From: an uncultured Bacteroidales bacterium
GTDB taxonomy: Bacteria; Bacteroidota; Bacteroidia; Bacteroidales; Bacteroidaceae
Assembly: GCA_902775975.1 (NCBI GenBank)
Contig: CACYOC010000008.1
Span: forward strand, 1-64,000
Length of the DNA: 64,000 nucleotides
Direction: 5' to 3'
Below the pieces are notes generated by a model. That model worked only from the letters and a program-made list of their open reading frames with translations, searched no databases and was not told where the DNA came from. Shown here piece by piece: positions 1 through 7,375 of this stretch. The number at the start of each line of letters is the position of its first letter. Positions within the stretch are counted from its first letter, which is position 1. The position numbers and the translations under genes are program-made.

Positions 1-121
1 CGACCTGACGGCGAAGGCCTTCGGCAAGAAGGTATCCTTCGGCAACGGCTACTACCAGACCGAGAGCGGCAAGAAGGCTCCTAAGATTCCTCTCGCCGCC
101 GCAGAGAATCCACAGCCGTAA
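1..121 (+). CDS. C-terminal tail of an upstream protein, perhaps HU-like
   Basis: An open frame enters from the left edge and ends with TAA at 119-121, leaving 39 residues rich in Lys, Gly and Ala (FGKKVSFGNGYYQTESGKK, ending AENPQP). The start lies outside the window. In Bacteroidales a small HU-family DNA-binding protein commonly precedes a smalltalk peptide gene and an N-acetylmuramoyl-L-alanine amidase gene, and both of those follow here, so an HU-like product is the likely reading. That rests on context: the visible tail holds no diagnostic HU motif. Confidence 0.45.
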   Translation, partial: DLTAKAFGKKVSFGNGYYQTESGKKAPKIPLAAAENPQP

Positions 122-177
122 ACATTATTATTAAACACAGAGATACAGAGACACAGAGATTAAATTAGGAATTAATT

Positions 178-307
178 AAAACACAAAGACACAAAGACAC
201 AAAGTTTTTATTTTAAAGGTAATCATAATTTTTCATTTCTCATTTGAATTTCTCATTCCTCATTCCTCATTTCTCATTTAATCTTTGTGTCTTTGTGTCT
301 TTGTGTT
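178..307. repeat. ACACAAAG tandem repeat with inverted partner
   Basis: Three ACACAAAG-type units at 178-204 are mirrored by CTTTGTGT units at 283-307, giving about 25 bp of perfect complementarity. The loop holds runs of ATTTCTCATT-type units. The structure lies between the upstream gene and the smalltalk gene. The same units recur at 412-437 and 521-531. Confidence 0.8.
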
Positions 308-329
308 CAAAATTAAAAACATCACAACC

Positions 330-398
330 ATGAAAAAAGAAACCTGGAAAACCATCATTCAGATCCTCGGCACATCAGCCATCCAGAGCTGCATGTAG
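330..398 (+). CDS. smalltalk-type peptide, shortened
   Basis: A 22-residue peptide starting MKKETWKTIIQIL and ending QSCM. The first dozen residues and the SCM end are the hallmarks of the Bacteroidales smalltalk family, which is usually about 30-35 residues with a hydrophobic middle. Here the middle is largely missing, as if an in-frame deletion had joined the two ends. The function of the family is unknown; it usually sits between an HU-like gene and an amidase gene, as here. Repeat-rich inverted structures flank the gene on both sides. It is far too short for standard ORF calling. Confidence 0.6.
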   Translation: MKKETWKTIIQILGTSAIQSCM

Positions 399-411
399 CA
401 TTTATTAATTC

Positions 412-531
412 AAACACAAAGACACAAAGACACAAAGTTTTTTAGACGGAGAGATGGAGAAATCATAATTTCTAATTCCTAATTCCTAATTCCTAATTTC
501 TAATTCCTAATTTAATCTCTGTCTTTGTGTT
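412..531. repeat. second ACACAAAG repeat region with AATTCCT units
   Basis: ACACAAAG units at 412-437 are followed by several TAATTCC units (about 467-511) and a partial inverted partner GTCTTTGTGTT at 521-531. It is a second copy of the arrangement at 178-307, so the smalltalk gene is bracketed by the same repeat class. Confidence 0.75.
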
Positions 532-546
532 CAAAATTTAAAAACT

Positions 547-771
547 ATGCGCAAAATAGACTTAATCGTTATTCACTGCTCGGCGACCCGCGAGAACCGG
601 CCGTTCCCCGTGACCTCGCTCATCGCCTGCCACAACAGCCGCTTCGGCTTCACCGGCTACCACTACTACATAGAGCGCGACGGCCAAGTATATCAGACCC
701 GCCACGAGAACCTCCCCGGCGTCCACAAGGACTGCCCCTGCTTCGATGCCCAGGAGTACAAGGATCTCTAA
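547..771 (+). pseudogene. N-acetylmuramoyl-L-alanine amidase with internal deletion
   Basis: A 74-residue frame starting MRKIDLIVIHCSATREN, with FTGYHYYIERDG in the middle. This is the N-terminal half of the amidase_2 family normally about 140-150 residues long, including the first zinc-ligand His of the IHCSA motif. The sequence reaches GVHK and then jumps to CPCFDAQEYKDL, which resembles the usual C-terminal end of these proteins. The middle part with the remaining zinc ligand and catalytic residues is gone. The frame is intact, so this looks like an in-frame deletion and not a frameshift. I expect no amidase activity. A strong terminator follows. Confidence 0.65.
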
Positions 772-778
772 AGGAAAA

Positions 779-810
779 AATCCCCGAATCGCTTGCACGG
801 TTCGGGGATT
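779..810 (+). terminator. intrinsic terminator after the amidase remnant
   Basis: A 10-bp perfect stem, AATCCCCGAA at 779-788 and TTCGGGGATT at 801-810, is followed by a short T run. It separates the decayed amidase cassette from the Fic gene. Confidence 0.85.
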
Positions 811-903
811 TTTGTACTTTCCCATGTCGGAGTGGGGGTGGCTCTCTTTTACTATAAATATCAGTTTTTTGCTCTAAATCTTGCCGGTATCGGCAAAAAG
901 TAC

Positions 904-911
904 TACCTTTG
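904..911 (+). promoter_or_regulatory. -7 box of the Fic gene
   Basis: TACCTTTG fits the Bacteroidota -7 consensus. It places transcription start near 918, about 28 nt before the ATG at 946, and rules out the longer upstream frame opening at 793. Confidence 0.7.
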
Positions 912-945
912 TAGGCGAAATCGGTGTAAAAGCTTGCCGATAGTC

Positions 946-1836
946 ATGAGTATGGAGTATATATCAGTCAGTCTGTTTGCAGAGAAGTATGGCATTTCAG
1001 AGCGTACGGTACGCAACTATTGTGCCAATGGAAAGATAGCCGCGGCTTTCCTGACCGGAAAGACATGGAGCATTCCTGCTGATGCCGTCCTGCCCGGTCG
1101 TAAGTCGGCACACGGAAAGGCATCGCCGCTTCTGACAGCATTAAGAGACCAGAAAGGCTCACAGCTGAGGGGTGGCATCTATCACCGCACACAGATAGAC
1201 CTGACCTATAACTCGAACCACATCGAGGGAAGCCGTCTGACTCACGACCAGACACGCTATATCTTTGAGACCAATACTATAGGCATTACCGATGCTGTCA
1301 ATGTGGATGATATAGTGGAAACGGTCAATCATTTCCGCTGTATAGACTATATCATTGACCATGCCGAAGAACAACTGACGGAGGACTTCATCAAGCAATT
1401 ACATCTGCAACTGAAGTCTGGTACGTCGGATAGCCGAAAAGACTGGTTCGTAGTGGGTGATTACAAGCGTCTGCCCAACGAGGTTGGAGGTTTGGAGACC
1501 TGCCAGCCGGAGCAAGTACATCGGGAGATGAAAGATCTCCTGAAAGACTATCGCACCGGCAAGCACCATTTTTTCGAGGATATTCTCGACTTTCATGTTC
1601 GCTTTGAGCAAATCCATCCTTTCCAAGACGGTAATGGCCGTGTGGGAAGACTGTTGATGTTCAAGGAGTGCCTTGCCAATGGTCATGTGCCGTTTATCAT
1701 TACTGACGAGTTGAAGATGTTCTATTATCGTGGGCTTCGCGAGTGGGGACACGTCAATGGATATCTTTTAGACACCTGTCTCTCTGCTCAGGACAACTAT
1801 AAAGCGCTGCTTGATTACTTCAGAATCAAGTATTAG
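946..1836 (+). CDS. Fic family protein with N-terminal helix-turn-helix
   Basis: A 296-residue protein. Residues about 5-50 (FAEKYGISERTVRNYCANG...TWSIPADA) look like a MerR/excisionase-type DNA-binding domain. Residues 224-235 hold the complete Fic motif HPFQDGNGRVGR, with the catalytic His and the ATP-binding loop, so AMP transfer to a target hydroxyl is the expected activity. Residues 90-95, SNHIEG, match the inhibitory motif (S/T)xxxE(G/N); the protein should therefore hold its own active site in check. The start at 946 was chosen because the -7 box ends at 911 and an earlier start would precede the transcript; ATG 952 is also possible. It is transcribed alone, next to decayed accessory genes. 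The target is unknown. Confidence 0.85.
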   Translation: MSMEYISVSLFAEKYGISERTVRNYCANGKIAAAFLTGKTWSIPADAVLPGRKSAHGKASPLLTALRDQKGSQLRGGIYHRTQIDLTYNSNHIEGSRLTHDQTRYIFETNTIGITDAVNVDDIVETVNHFRCIDYIIDHAEEQLTEDFIKQLHLQLKSGTSDSRKDWFVVGDYKRLPNEVGGLETCQPEQVHREMKDLLKDYRTGKHHFFEDILDFHVRFEQIHPFQDGNGRVGRLLMFKECLANGHVPFIITDELKMFYYRGLREWGHVNGYLLDTCLSAQDNYKALLDYFRIKY

Positions 1837-1850
1837 ACTGATTACACACA

Positions 1851-1906
1851 ATTATCAAACTTTTGATTATCAAACTTTTGATAATTACGAAAAATGCCTA
1901 ACTTTG
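1851..1906 (+). promoter_or_regulatory. orphan operator-promoter with no gene behind it
   Basis: ATTATCAAACTTTTG occurs twice in exact tandem (1851-1865, 1866-1880). The second copy extends into a perfect palindrome, with 9-bp arms ATTATCAAA and TTTGATAAT at 1866-1885. Thirteen bases later comes TAACTTTG (1899-1906), a perfect -7 box, and the palindrome's right arm supplies a -33 TTTG. No open frame follows on the + strand before the convergent queC gene. The layout matches the control regions at 18426-18483 and 63109-63161. Confidence 0.7.
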
Positions 1907-1927
1907 TAGCCGTGATACATCTTTTGA

Positions 1928-2587
1928 CTACTCATCTTCGTACTCCGTAGGGTCGTCGATGCCGGCGGCGGCGAAGGCTTCGCGACGCTCCACACACGTG
2001 CCGCAGCGGCCACAGTGCTTGTCGCCACCGACATAGCACGACCACGTCTCGCCATAGTCGATGCCTAACGCCTTGCCACGACGGGCAATGTCGGCCTTGG
2101 TAATATTGGTATAAGGTGAGCGCAGGTGTACGCGCACGAAGGTGCCGGCGGAGGCTGCCTGGTCGAAGGCCTCGACAAACTGCGGGGTGCAGTCGGGGTA
2201 GATGGTGTGGTCGCCACCGTGGTTGGCCATCATGACGTACTGCAGACCGTTCGACTCGGCAATGCCCACGGCGATAGAGAGCATGATGCCGTTGCGGAAG
2301 GGAACGACCGTTGACCGCATGTTGTCATCGGCATAGTGACCCTCGGGAATATCCTCGCCACCCTCCAGCAGCGAACTCTTGAAGTACTTCGTCATGAAGT
2401 CCAGGGGAATGACGATGTGGCGGATGCCCAGTCGCTCGCAATGCTTCTTGGCAAAGGGAATCTCACGGGCGTTGTGCTTCGAACCGTAGTCGAACGAGAC
2501 GGCCAGGGCGATGCGCTCCTGCTCGTCGTACAGCAGGGTGGTGGAATCGACACCACCGCTTAATATCAGTATGGAATCTTTCTTCAT
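1928..2587 (-). CDS. queC: 7-cyano-7-deazaguanine synthase QueC
   Basis: A 219-residue protein that makes preQ0 from 7-carboxy-7-deazaguanine, ammonia and ATP in the cytoplasm, for queuosine in tRNA. The PP-loop SGGVDS lies at residues 10-15. The C-terminus carries the zinc-binding cluster CYVGGDKHCGRCGTC, with four Cys. Length fits the family. The gene is single; queA, a later step of the same pathway, is at 15089. A TAnnTTTG box only a few bases before the ATG implies a nearly leaderless message, common in this group. Confidence 0.95.
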   Translation of the reverse strand: MKKDSILILSGGVDSTTLLYDEQERIALAVSFDYGSKHNAREIPFAKKHCERLGIRHIVIPLDFMTKYFKSSLLEGGEDIPEGHYADDNMRSTVVPFRNGIMLSIAVGIAESNGLQYVMMANHGGDHTIYPDCTPQFVEAFDQAASAGTFVRVHLRSPYTNITKADIARRGKALGIDYGETWSCYVGGDKHCGRCGTCVERREAFAAAGIDDPTEYEDE

Positions 2588-2592
2588 GGCTG

Positions 2593-2653
2593 CAAAATTA
2601 CAAAATCTTTTTCACTTTTCACTTCTCACTTTTCACTTTTTTTTGTACCTTTG
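2593..2653. promoter_or_regulatory. divergent promoters of queC and the TonB receptor
   Basis: The minus strand has TAATTTTG at 2600-2593 for queC. The plus strand has TACCTTTG at 2646-2653 for the receptor. Between them lies a run of CACTTTT-type units (about 2607-2640), the same repeat family that is found inserted in FKP, pyrG and gltB. Confidence 0.7.
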
Positions 2654-2676
2654 CAGCGTTTTTTAATACAAGCACA

Positions 2677-4764
2677 ATGTATAAACCACTTTTCAATCAG
2701 CGCAAGGCACTCCGCTTCCGCCAGTTTTCGCGGAAGGGCTATGCCCTCTTTGCCTGCTTGGGACGCGTCGTCACCATTGGTGTGCTGAGTGTTGCCACCC
2801 AGCAGACGGCCATTGCCGCCAGTGACGACAACCGTGTGGCTGACGGTTCTGCCGTCAGCACCTCTGCGGACACCCAAAGCACCGACAAGGAGGTGACGCT
2901 CGACGACCTCGAGGTCACGGGGTCACGCGCACCGCTTGCCCTTGGACAAGCAGCGAGAATGGTCACTGTACTGAGTCGCGAGGACATTCAGGCGGCGCCA
3001 GTACAAAGTATTAACGACTTATTAAAGTATGCCGTAGGCGTTGACGTCCGTCAGCGCGGAGCCCTCGGTGCCCAGACGGACATCGGCATCCGGGGCAGCA
3101 GCAGTGAGCAGATAGCCATCCTGCTGAACGGCATCAACATCTGCGACCCCCAGACGGGCCATAATTCCTTCGACCTGCCGTGCGACCTGAGCGACATCGT
3201 CCGCATCGAGGTGCTCGAGGGGCCTGCCGGACGTGTCTATGGCACGTCGTCGCTGGTGGGAGCAGTGAATATTGTGACGAAGAGCCAACCCCTGACCCCT
3301 CCCCAAGGGAGGGAAAGTAATGTGCTGGCACGCTTGGAAGGCGGATCCTTCGGCTATCTCTCCGCTGCAGGACGTGTCAGCCTCCCCTCCCTTTGGGAGG
3401 GGTCTGGGGTGGGCACCTCTCTCAGTGCCAGCTACACCCGCTCCGACGGTTACCAGCGTGCGAAGTCTGGTGCCCTGAACAGCGACTACCGTGGCGGCAA
3501 GGCGTTCTGGCAAGGAGCGTACGATGCTGCCGACTTCCGTGTAAACGGATATGCAGGACTGTCCGTCAAGGGCTTTGGCTCGAACACGTTCTATAGTGCG
3601 AAGTACGACGAGCAGTACGAACGTACCCTGAAGTGGTACACCGCCTTGCAGGGCGAGACGAAGGGGCGCCTGCACTTCCAGCCTTCCGTCTATTGGAACC
3701 GCTCGTACGACCGTTTCGAACTGATACGCGGCATGGCGGACAAGGTACCCTTCAACCATCACCGCACCGATGTCTTCGGCATCAATCTGAACAGCTACTT
3801 CGACTGGCTGTTAGGGCGTACCGCCTTCGGTGCCGAGTTCCGCAACGAGGACATCGTCAGCACCAACCTCGGTGAACCGCTGCACCGTCCGCACGACCAC
3901 TACCGGGTGGGACTGAACCGCTCGAACCTCTCGTTCCACTTGGAGCATAATGTGCTGCTGCGACGCTTCACACTGTCGGCAGGTCTCGTGGCGGTGAAGA
4001 ACACGTGGAACGAGATGCCTTTTACGGTCTATCCTGGCGTCGATGCCAGCTACCGCATCGGCAACGACTGGAAGGTGTATGCCTCCTATAACACGTCGCT
4101 GCGCATGCCGTCGTTTACGGAGCTGTACTATAGCGTCGGCGGACATAAGGCCGACAAGCATCTGAAACCCGAGGAGCTGCATGCCGTGGAAGGCGGTGTG
4201 AAGTGGATGACACCTGTTGTTACGGCACAGGCTGCCGTGTATTACCACCATCTGCGCAACATGATTGACTGGGTGCTGGACCCCACGGCAGCTAATCCCG
4301 TCTGGGAGAGTGTGAACCATACCAAGGTAAACGGCGTGGGCGTGGAGACCTCCGTGCGCCTGAACCTGGAGCAGCTGATGGGCTGGCGGCAGTCGTCGTT
4401 CAGCGTCGCCTACAACTACATCGACCAGAGCAAGCGTGAGACACCGCTGCTGACGCAGTCGAAGCTGGAGTACCTGCGCCATAAGTTCGTGGCACAGCTA
4501 CAGTTGCATTTGGTAAGTTGTTTGGACTGGGGTGTGAAGTACCGTCTGCAGAAACGTACTGGCAGCTATACGACGACGGAAGGCGGGGTAGAGCCATATC
4601 ATACCTACGACGTGGTCGATACCCGTCTGGCGTGGAATGCCAACCGATATAGCGTCTATGCGGAGCTGAACAACCTGTTCGGCAGCCATAGCATCGACTA
4701 CGGCAACGTGCCGCAGCCCGGAACCTGGTTTATTGTAGGTTTAACTCTTTCGCTTTTTCCATGA
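2677..4764 (+). CDS. TonB-dependent outer membrane receptor, BtuB-like
   Basis: A 695-residue receptor for active uptake across the outer membrane. An N-terminal segment with a signal-like hydrophobic stretch (about residues 22-48) precedes a TonB-box-like region (DDLEVTGSRAP). The plug domain follows (about 80-200: INDLLKYAVGVDVRQRG, IRGSSSEQIAILLNGI, GPAGRVYGTSSLVGAVNIVTK), then a beta-barrel. It lacks the N-terminal extension of SusC-type receptors, so a cofactor or metal chelate such as a corrinoid is more likely than a glycan, but the substrate cannot be read from sequence. Two in-frame copies of a G/C-rich palindrome (residues about 203-213 and 235-246) sit in barrel loops. The 3' end overlaps the convergent cca gene by 35 nt. 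Confidence 0.88.
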   Translation: MYKPLFNQRKALRFRQFSRKGYALFACLGRVVTIGVLSVATQQTAIAASDDNRVADGSAVSTSADTQSTDKEVTLDDLEVTGSRAPLALGQAARMVTVLSREDIQAAPVQSINDLLKYAVGVDVRQRGALGAQTDIGIRGSSSEQIAILLNGINICDPQTGHNSFDLPCDLSDIVRIEVLEGPAGRVYGTSSLVGAVNIVTKSQPLTPPQGRESNVLARLEGGSFGYLSAAGRVSLPSLWEGSGVGTSLSASYTRSDGYQRAKSGALNSDYRGGKAFWQGAYDAADFRVNGYAGLSVKGFGSNTFYSAKYDEQYERTLKWYTALQGETKGRLHFQPSVYWNRSYDRFELIRGMADKVPFNHHRTDVFGINLNSYFDWLLGRTAFGAEFRNEDIVSTNLGEPLHRPHDHYRVGLNRSNLSFHLEHNVLLRRFTLSAGLVAVKNTWNEMPFTVYPGVDASYRIGNDWKVYASYNTSLRMPSFTELYYSVGGHKADKHLKPEELHAVEGGVKWMTPVVTAQAAVYYHHLRNMIDWVLDPTAANPVWESVNHTKVNGVGVETSVRLNLEQLMGWRQSSFSVAYNYIDQSKRETPLLTQSKLEYLRHKFVAQLQLHLVSCLDWGVKYRLQKRTGSYTTTEGGVEPYHTYDVVDTRLAWNANRYSVYAELNNLFGSHSIDYGNVPQPGTWFIVGLTLSLFP
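3285..3415. repeat. inverted pair of G/C-rich palindromic inserts in the receptor gene
   Basis: The first copy (about 3285-3316) reads CCCCTCCCC AAGG GAGGG. The second (about 3381-3415) reads CCCTCCCTTTGGGAGGGG and ends GGGGTGGG. They are inverted relative to each other and about 64 bp apart. Both keep the reading frame and encode PLTPPQGRES and LPSLWEGSGVG. Confidence 0.75.
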
Positions 4765-6292
4765 GCAGGCGCATGAGCGGCTCGCGCTCATTCTCCACCT
4801 TGTTGTCGAGGACGGCATCCTTCAGGTACTGCTTGAGGATGCCCACCTCGCGCGAGGGCTTCAGGTGGAACAGTTCCATGATTTCGTTGCCGTCGATGAC
4901 GGGCTGCAGCAGTCGCTTGTAGTCCTTCTCCTGCAGGTCGGCAAGTTTCTCGCGTACCATGCGGAAGTTCTCGAGGAACATCTTCTTCTTCACCTCATTC
5001 TTCGACGTGATGTCCGCCTCGCAGAGCACCATCAGGTCGTCGATGTCGTCGCCGGCATCGCTCAGCAGTCGTCGCACGGCAGAGTCTGTCACCTCGTTAT
5101 CGGCAATGACCTGTGGCCGCATGTGCAAATCCACGAGCTTCTGCACGTACTTCATCTCCGAACCCATGGGGAGCTTCAGGCGGCGGAAGATGTTCGGCAC
5201 CATCTTGGCACCGATGATGTTATGGTTGTGGAACGTCCAGCCGATGCCCGGTTCCCAGCGCTTCGACTTTGTCTTGCCGATGTCGTGCAGCAAGGCTGCC
5301 CAACGGAGCCAGAGCTGGGTGTTGGGTGATGGGTGTTGGGTGTTGGGTGATGGGTGTTCTCTCTCCGAGAGTGTGGCGTTGCGAGGGGTGATGGGTACGG
5401 GGGTGCGGCAGACGTTTTCTAGAACTTCCAGTGTGTGGTAGAAGTTGTTCTTATGCGCCCGACCGTCGCGCTTCTCCACAATGTCGAGGGCTGCCAGTTC
5501 GGGCAGGATGATCTGCAGCAGTCCGGAGCGCTGCAGGTATTCGAAGCCGATGCTGGGGTGGGGCGCCATCATGATTTTGTTCAGCTCCACCTCGATGCGC
5601 TCGCCACTGACAATCTTGATGCGCTCTGCCATGCGTGTCAGGGCGTCGAAGGTCTCGGGCTCTATCTGGAAGTTCAGCTGCGTGGCAAAGCGGATGCAGC
5701 GCATCATGCGCAGCGGGTCGTCGCTGAAGGTGATCTCAGGATCGAGAGGCGTGGCGATGATGCCGTCCTCCAGGTCGGCAATGCCGTTGAAGGGATCCAC
5801 CAGTTCGCCGAAGCGCTCCTTGTTCAGACAGATAGCCATGGCATTGATGGTGAAGTCGCGACGGTTCTGGTCGTCTTCCAAGGTGCCGTTCTCCACAACG
5901 GGCTTGCGGGAATCGTGGCTGTAGCTTTCTTTCCTTGCTCCGACGAACTCCACCTCTACAAATGAGAAATCATTTAGACATTTCTCATTTCCATTTCTCA
6001 TTTCACATTGCTCATTCCTCATTTGGAACTTCACCTGCGCCGTGCCGAAGTTGCGGAACACGCTGAGGTGCGCCTTACGTCCTAACTTCTGTTTCAGCGC
6101 ACTTGCCACCTCGATACCGCTGCCCACCACCACGACGTCGATGTCGTTGCTGGGACGTTCCAGGAAGATGTCGCGCACGTAGCCTCCTACGACATAGCAT
6201 TCCACGCCCATCTCGTCAGCCACACTGCTGATGAGCCGGAATACCTGCTGGTCTAATATCTTGGCTAATGCCTGGTCGGAATACAGTTTCAT
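4730..6292 (-). CDS. cca: CCA tRNA nucleotidyltransferase with HD domain
   Basis: A 520-residue enzyme that adds or repairs the 3' CCA end of tRNAs. The nucleotidyltransferase core starts with VECYVVGGYVRDIFLERPSNDIDVVVVG, giving the G-G-x-V-R and DxD signatures. It continues with RRDFTINAMA and an HD-domain region (WAALLHDIGKTK). The start at 6292 follows the -7 box TATCTTTG by only a few bases; the longer upstream frame is not transcribed from it. Two in-frame inserts interrupt the protein: residues about 90-112 (ATTTCTCATT-type repeat, read as QMRNEQCEMRN) and about 306-326 (GGTGTTGGG-type repeat, read as HPSPNTQHPSPNTQ). The second lies just before the HD motif. The gene is expected to be essential, so both inserts are presumably tolerated. 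Confidence 0.93.
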   Translation of the reverse strand: MKLYSDQALAKILDQQVFRLISSVADEMGVECYVVGGYVRDIFLERPSNDIDVVVVGSGIEVASALKQKLGRKAHLSVFRNFGTAQVKFQMRNEQCEMRNGNEKCLNDFSFVEVEFVGARKESYSHDSRKPVVENGTLEDDQNRRDFTINAMAICLNKERFGELVDPFNGIADLEDGIIATPLDPEITFSDDPLRMMRCIRFATQLNFQIEPETFDALTRMAERIKIVSGERIEVELNKIMMAPHPSIGFEYLQRSGLLQIILPELAALDIVEKRDGRAHKNNFYHTLEVLENVCRTPVPITPRNATLSEREHPSPNTQHPSPNTQLWLRWAALLHDIGKTKSKRWEPGIGWTFHNHNIIGAKMVPNIFRRLKLPMGSEMKYVQKLVDLHMRPQVIADNEVTDSAVRRLLSDAGDDIDDLMVLCEADITSKNEVKKKMFLENFRMVREKLADLQEKDYKRLLQPVIDGNEIMELFHLKPSREVGILKQYLKDAVLDNKVENEREPLMRLLMEKAKELNLQ

Positions 6293-6297
6293 GGGTG

Positions 6298-6378
6298 CAA
6301 AGATAGTCAAAAATGTTGGAATGGACGAAAAAAGCAACAGAATTGTTGATTTTATATAAGAATTATTTACTACCTTTG
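6298..6378. promoter_or_regulatory. divergent promoters of cca and a lipoprotein gene
   Basis: TATCTTTG on the minus strand (6305-6298) serves cca. TACCTTTG on the plus strand (6371-6378) serves the lipoprotein gene at 6438. They lie 65 bp apart. Confidence 0.7.
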
Positions 6379-6437
6379 CGCTCTGAATGGTGAAAAGCGT
6401 GACGTTTTTCTCCACAACGAACATAAAAATACGTACG

Positions 6438-6743
6438 ATGATGAACCGATACATCCTACTACTCCTTGCCGTCCTGTGCCTCGCAGCCTGCGGCAACAAG
6501 CGTGAAGAACAGAAGCGCCAGCTGCGCCACGAGGTGCGGCGCCAGTTTTACGAACGTGAACTGGTGAAGGCTACCGCCCAGCACGCCTATACCGACAGTC
6601 TGCTGAAACTTGCTGAAGCCGACACCGACACCTTCAATGTTGACAAGCGCATCCGACTGGATTCGCTGAAGCATGCTGCCGATGTGCAGTCTGCCAAGGT
6701 GCGGTATATTCAGCGGAAGCAGCAAGAATTGAAAGAAGAATAA
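6438..6743 (+). CDS. small lipoprotein of unknown function
   Basis: A 101-residue protein (100 if the adjacent second ATG is used) starting MMNRYILLLLAVLCLAACGNK. The lipobox LAAC places the lipidated Cys at about residue 18. The mature part is highly charged and helical in character (KREEQKRQLRHEVRRQFYEREL, KVRYIQRKQQELKEE), probably a coiled coil exposed in the periplasm. The start follows the TACCTTTG box at 6371-6378. I do not recognise a family. The next gene has its own promoter, so this one is monocistronic. Confidence 0.7.
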   Translation: MMNRYILLLLAVLCLAACGNKREEQKRQLRHEVRRQFYERELVKATAQHAYTDSLLKLAEADTDTFNVDKRIRLDSLKHAADVQSAKVRYIQRKQQELKEE

Positions 6744-6787
6744 AAGGAAAATTCTCAAATATATTTGGAGTTTTGCTCACTTATTCG

Positions 6788-6795
6788 TACCTTTG
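6788..6795 (+). promoter_or_regulatory. -7 box of the DUF1599-tpiA operon
   Basis: TACCTTTG lies 10 nt before the ATG at 6805. The ORF opening at 6793 starts inside this box and is therefore not used. Confidence 0.7.
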
Positions 6796-6804
6796 CAGGC
6801 GATT

Positions 6805-7362
6805 ATGGCTAATAATGAATCAAAAACGAACGCCCAGTTCGAGCAGACCATCGCAGAATGTCGTGCGCTGTTCGAGAAGAAACTCCATGACTATGGTGCT
6901 TCCTGGCGTATTCTCCGTCCGCAGTCGCTGACCGACCAGCTCTTTATCAAGGCGAAGCGCATCCGCTCGCTGGAAATCAAGAAAGAGTCGCTCGTCGGCG
7001 AAGGCATCCGTCCTGAATTTGTGGCACTCATCAACTATGGCATCGTCGGACTGATACAGTTGGCGAATGGCTTTAGCGACACCGTCGATATCACCCCCGA
7101 TGAGGCGATGAAGCTCTACGACCGCTTTGCCAACGAGGCCTTAGAGCTGATGAAGCGTAAGAACCACGACTACGACGAGGCGTGGCGCGGCATGCGTGTC
7201 AGTTCCTATACCGACTTCATCCTGACCAAGATAGAACGTATCAAGGAGATAGAGACGCTGGAACAGAAAGGCGACACGCTGGCTGCCAGCGAGGGTATCG
7301 ACTCGAACTACATGGACATCATCAACTACGCCGTCTTCGGTGCCATCAAGCTGAAGGAGTAA
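6805..7362 (+). CDS. DUF1599 protein with two related halves
   Basis: A 185-residue protein made of two similar halves. The first has [35 protein letters not shown] and ends [10 protein letters not shown]. The second has [35 protein letters not shown] and ends [12 protein letters not shown]. This internal duplication is characteristic of DUF1599. The His-Asp-Tyr motif in each half is conserved, but the reaction is unknown. It is followed after 13 nt by the BT_3928-like gene and tpiA, an order that recurs in Bacteroidales. Confidence 0.85.
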   Translation: MANNESKTNAQFEQTIAECRALFEKKLHDYGASWRILRPQSLTDQLFIKAKRIRSLEIKKESLVGEGIRPEFVALINYGIVGLIQLANGFSDTVDITPDEAMKLYDRFANEALELMKRKNHDYDEAWRGMRVSSYTDFILTKIERIKEIETLEQKGDTLAASEGIDSNYMDIINYAVFGAIKLKE

Positions 7363-7375
7363 GGAGACAGGAGAA

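Noticed and set aside
525..857. 110-codon Pro/Arg-rich frame
   Set aside because: A shadow of the amidase remnant in another frame that also crosses the terminator at 779-810.
3022..4482. Long minus-strand frames over the TonB receptor gene
   Set aside because: The plus strand encodes a full receptor; the antisense products are low in hydrophobic pattern and unrecognised.
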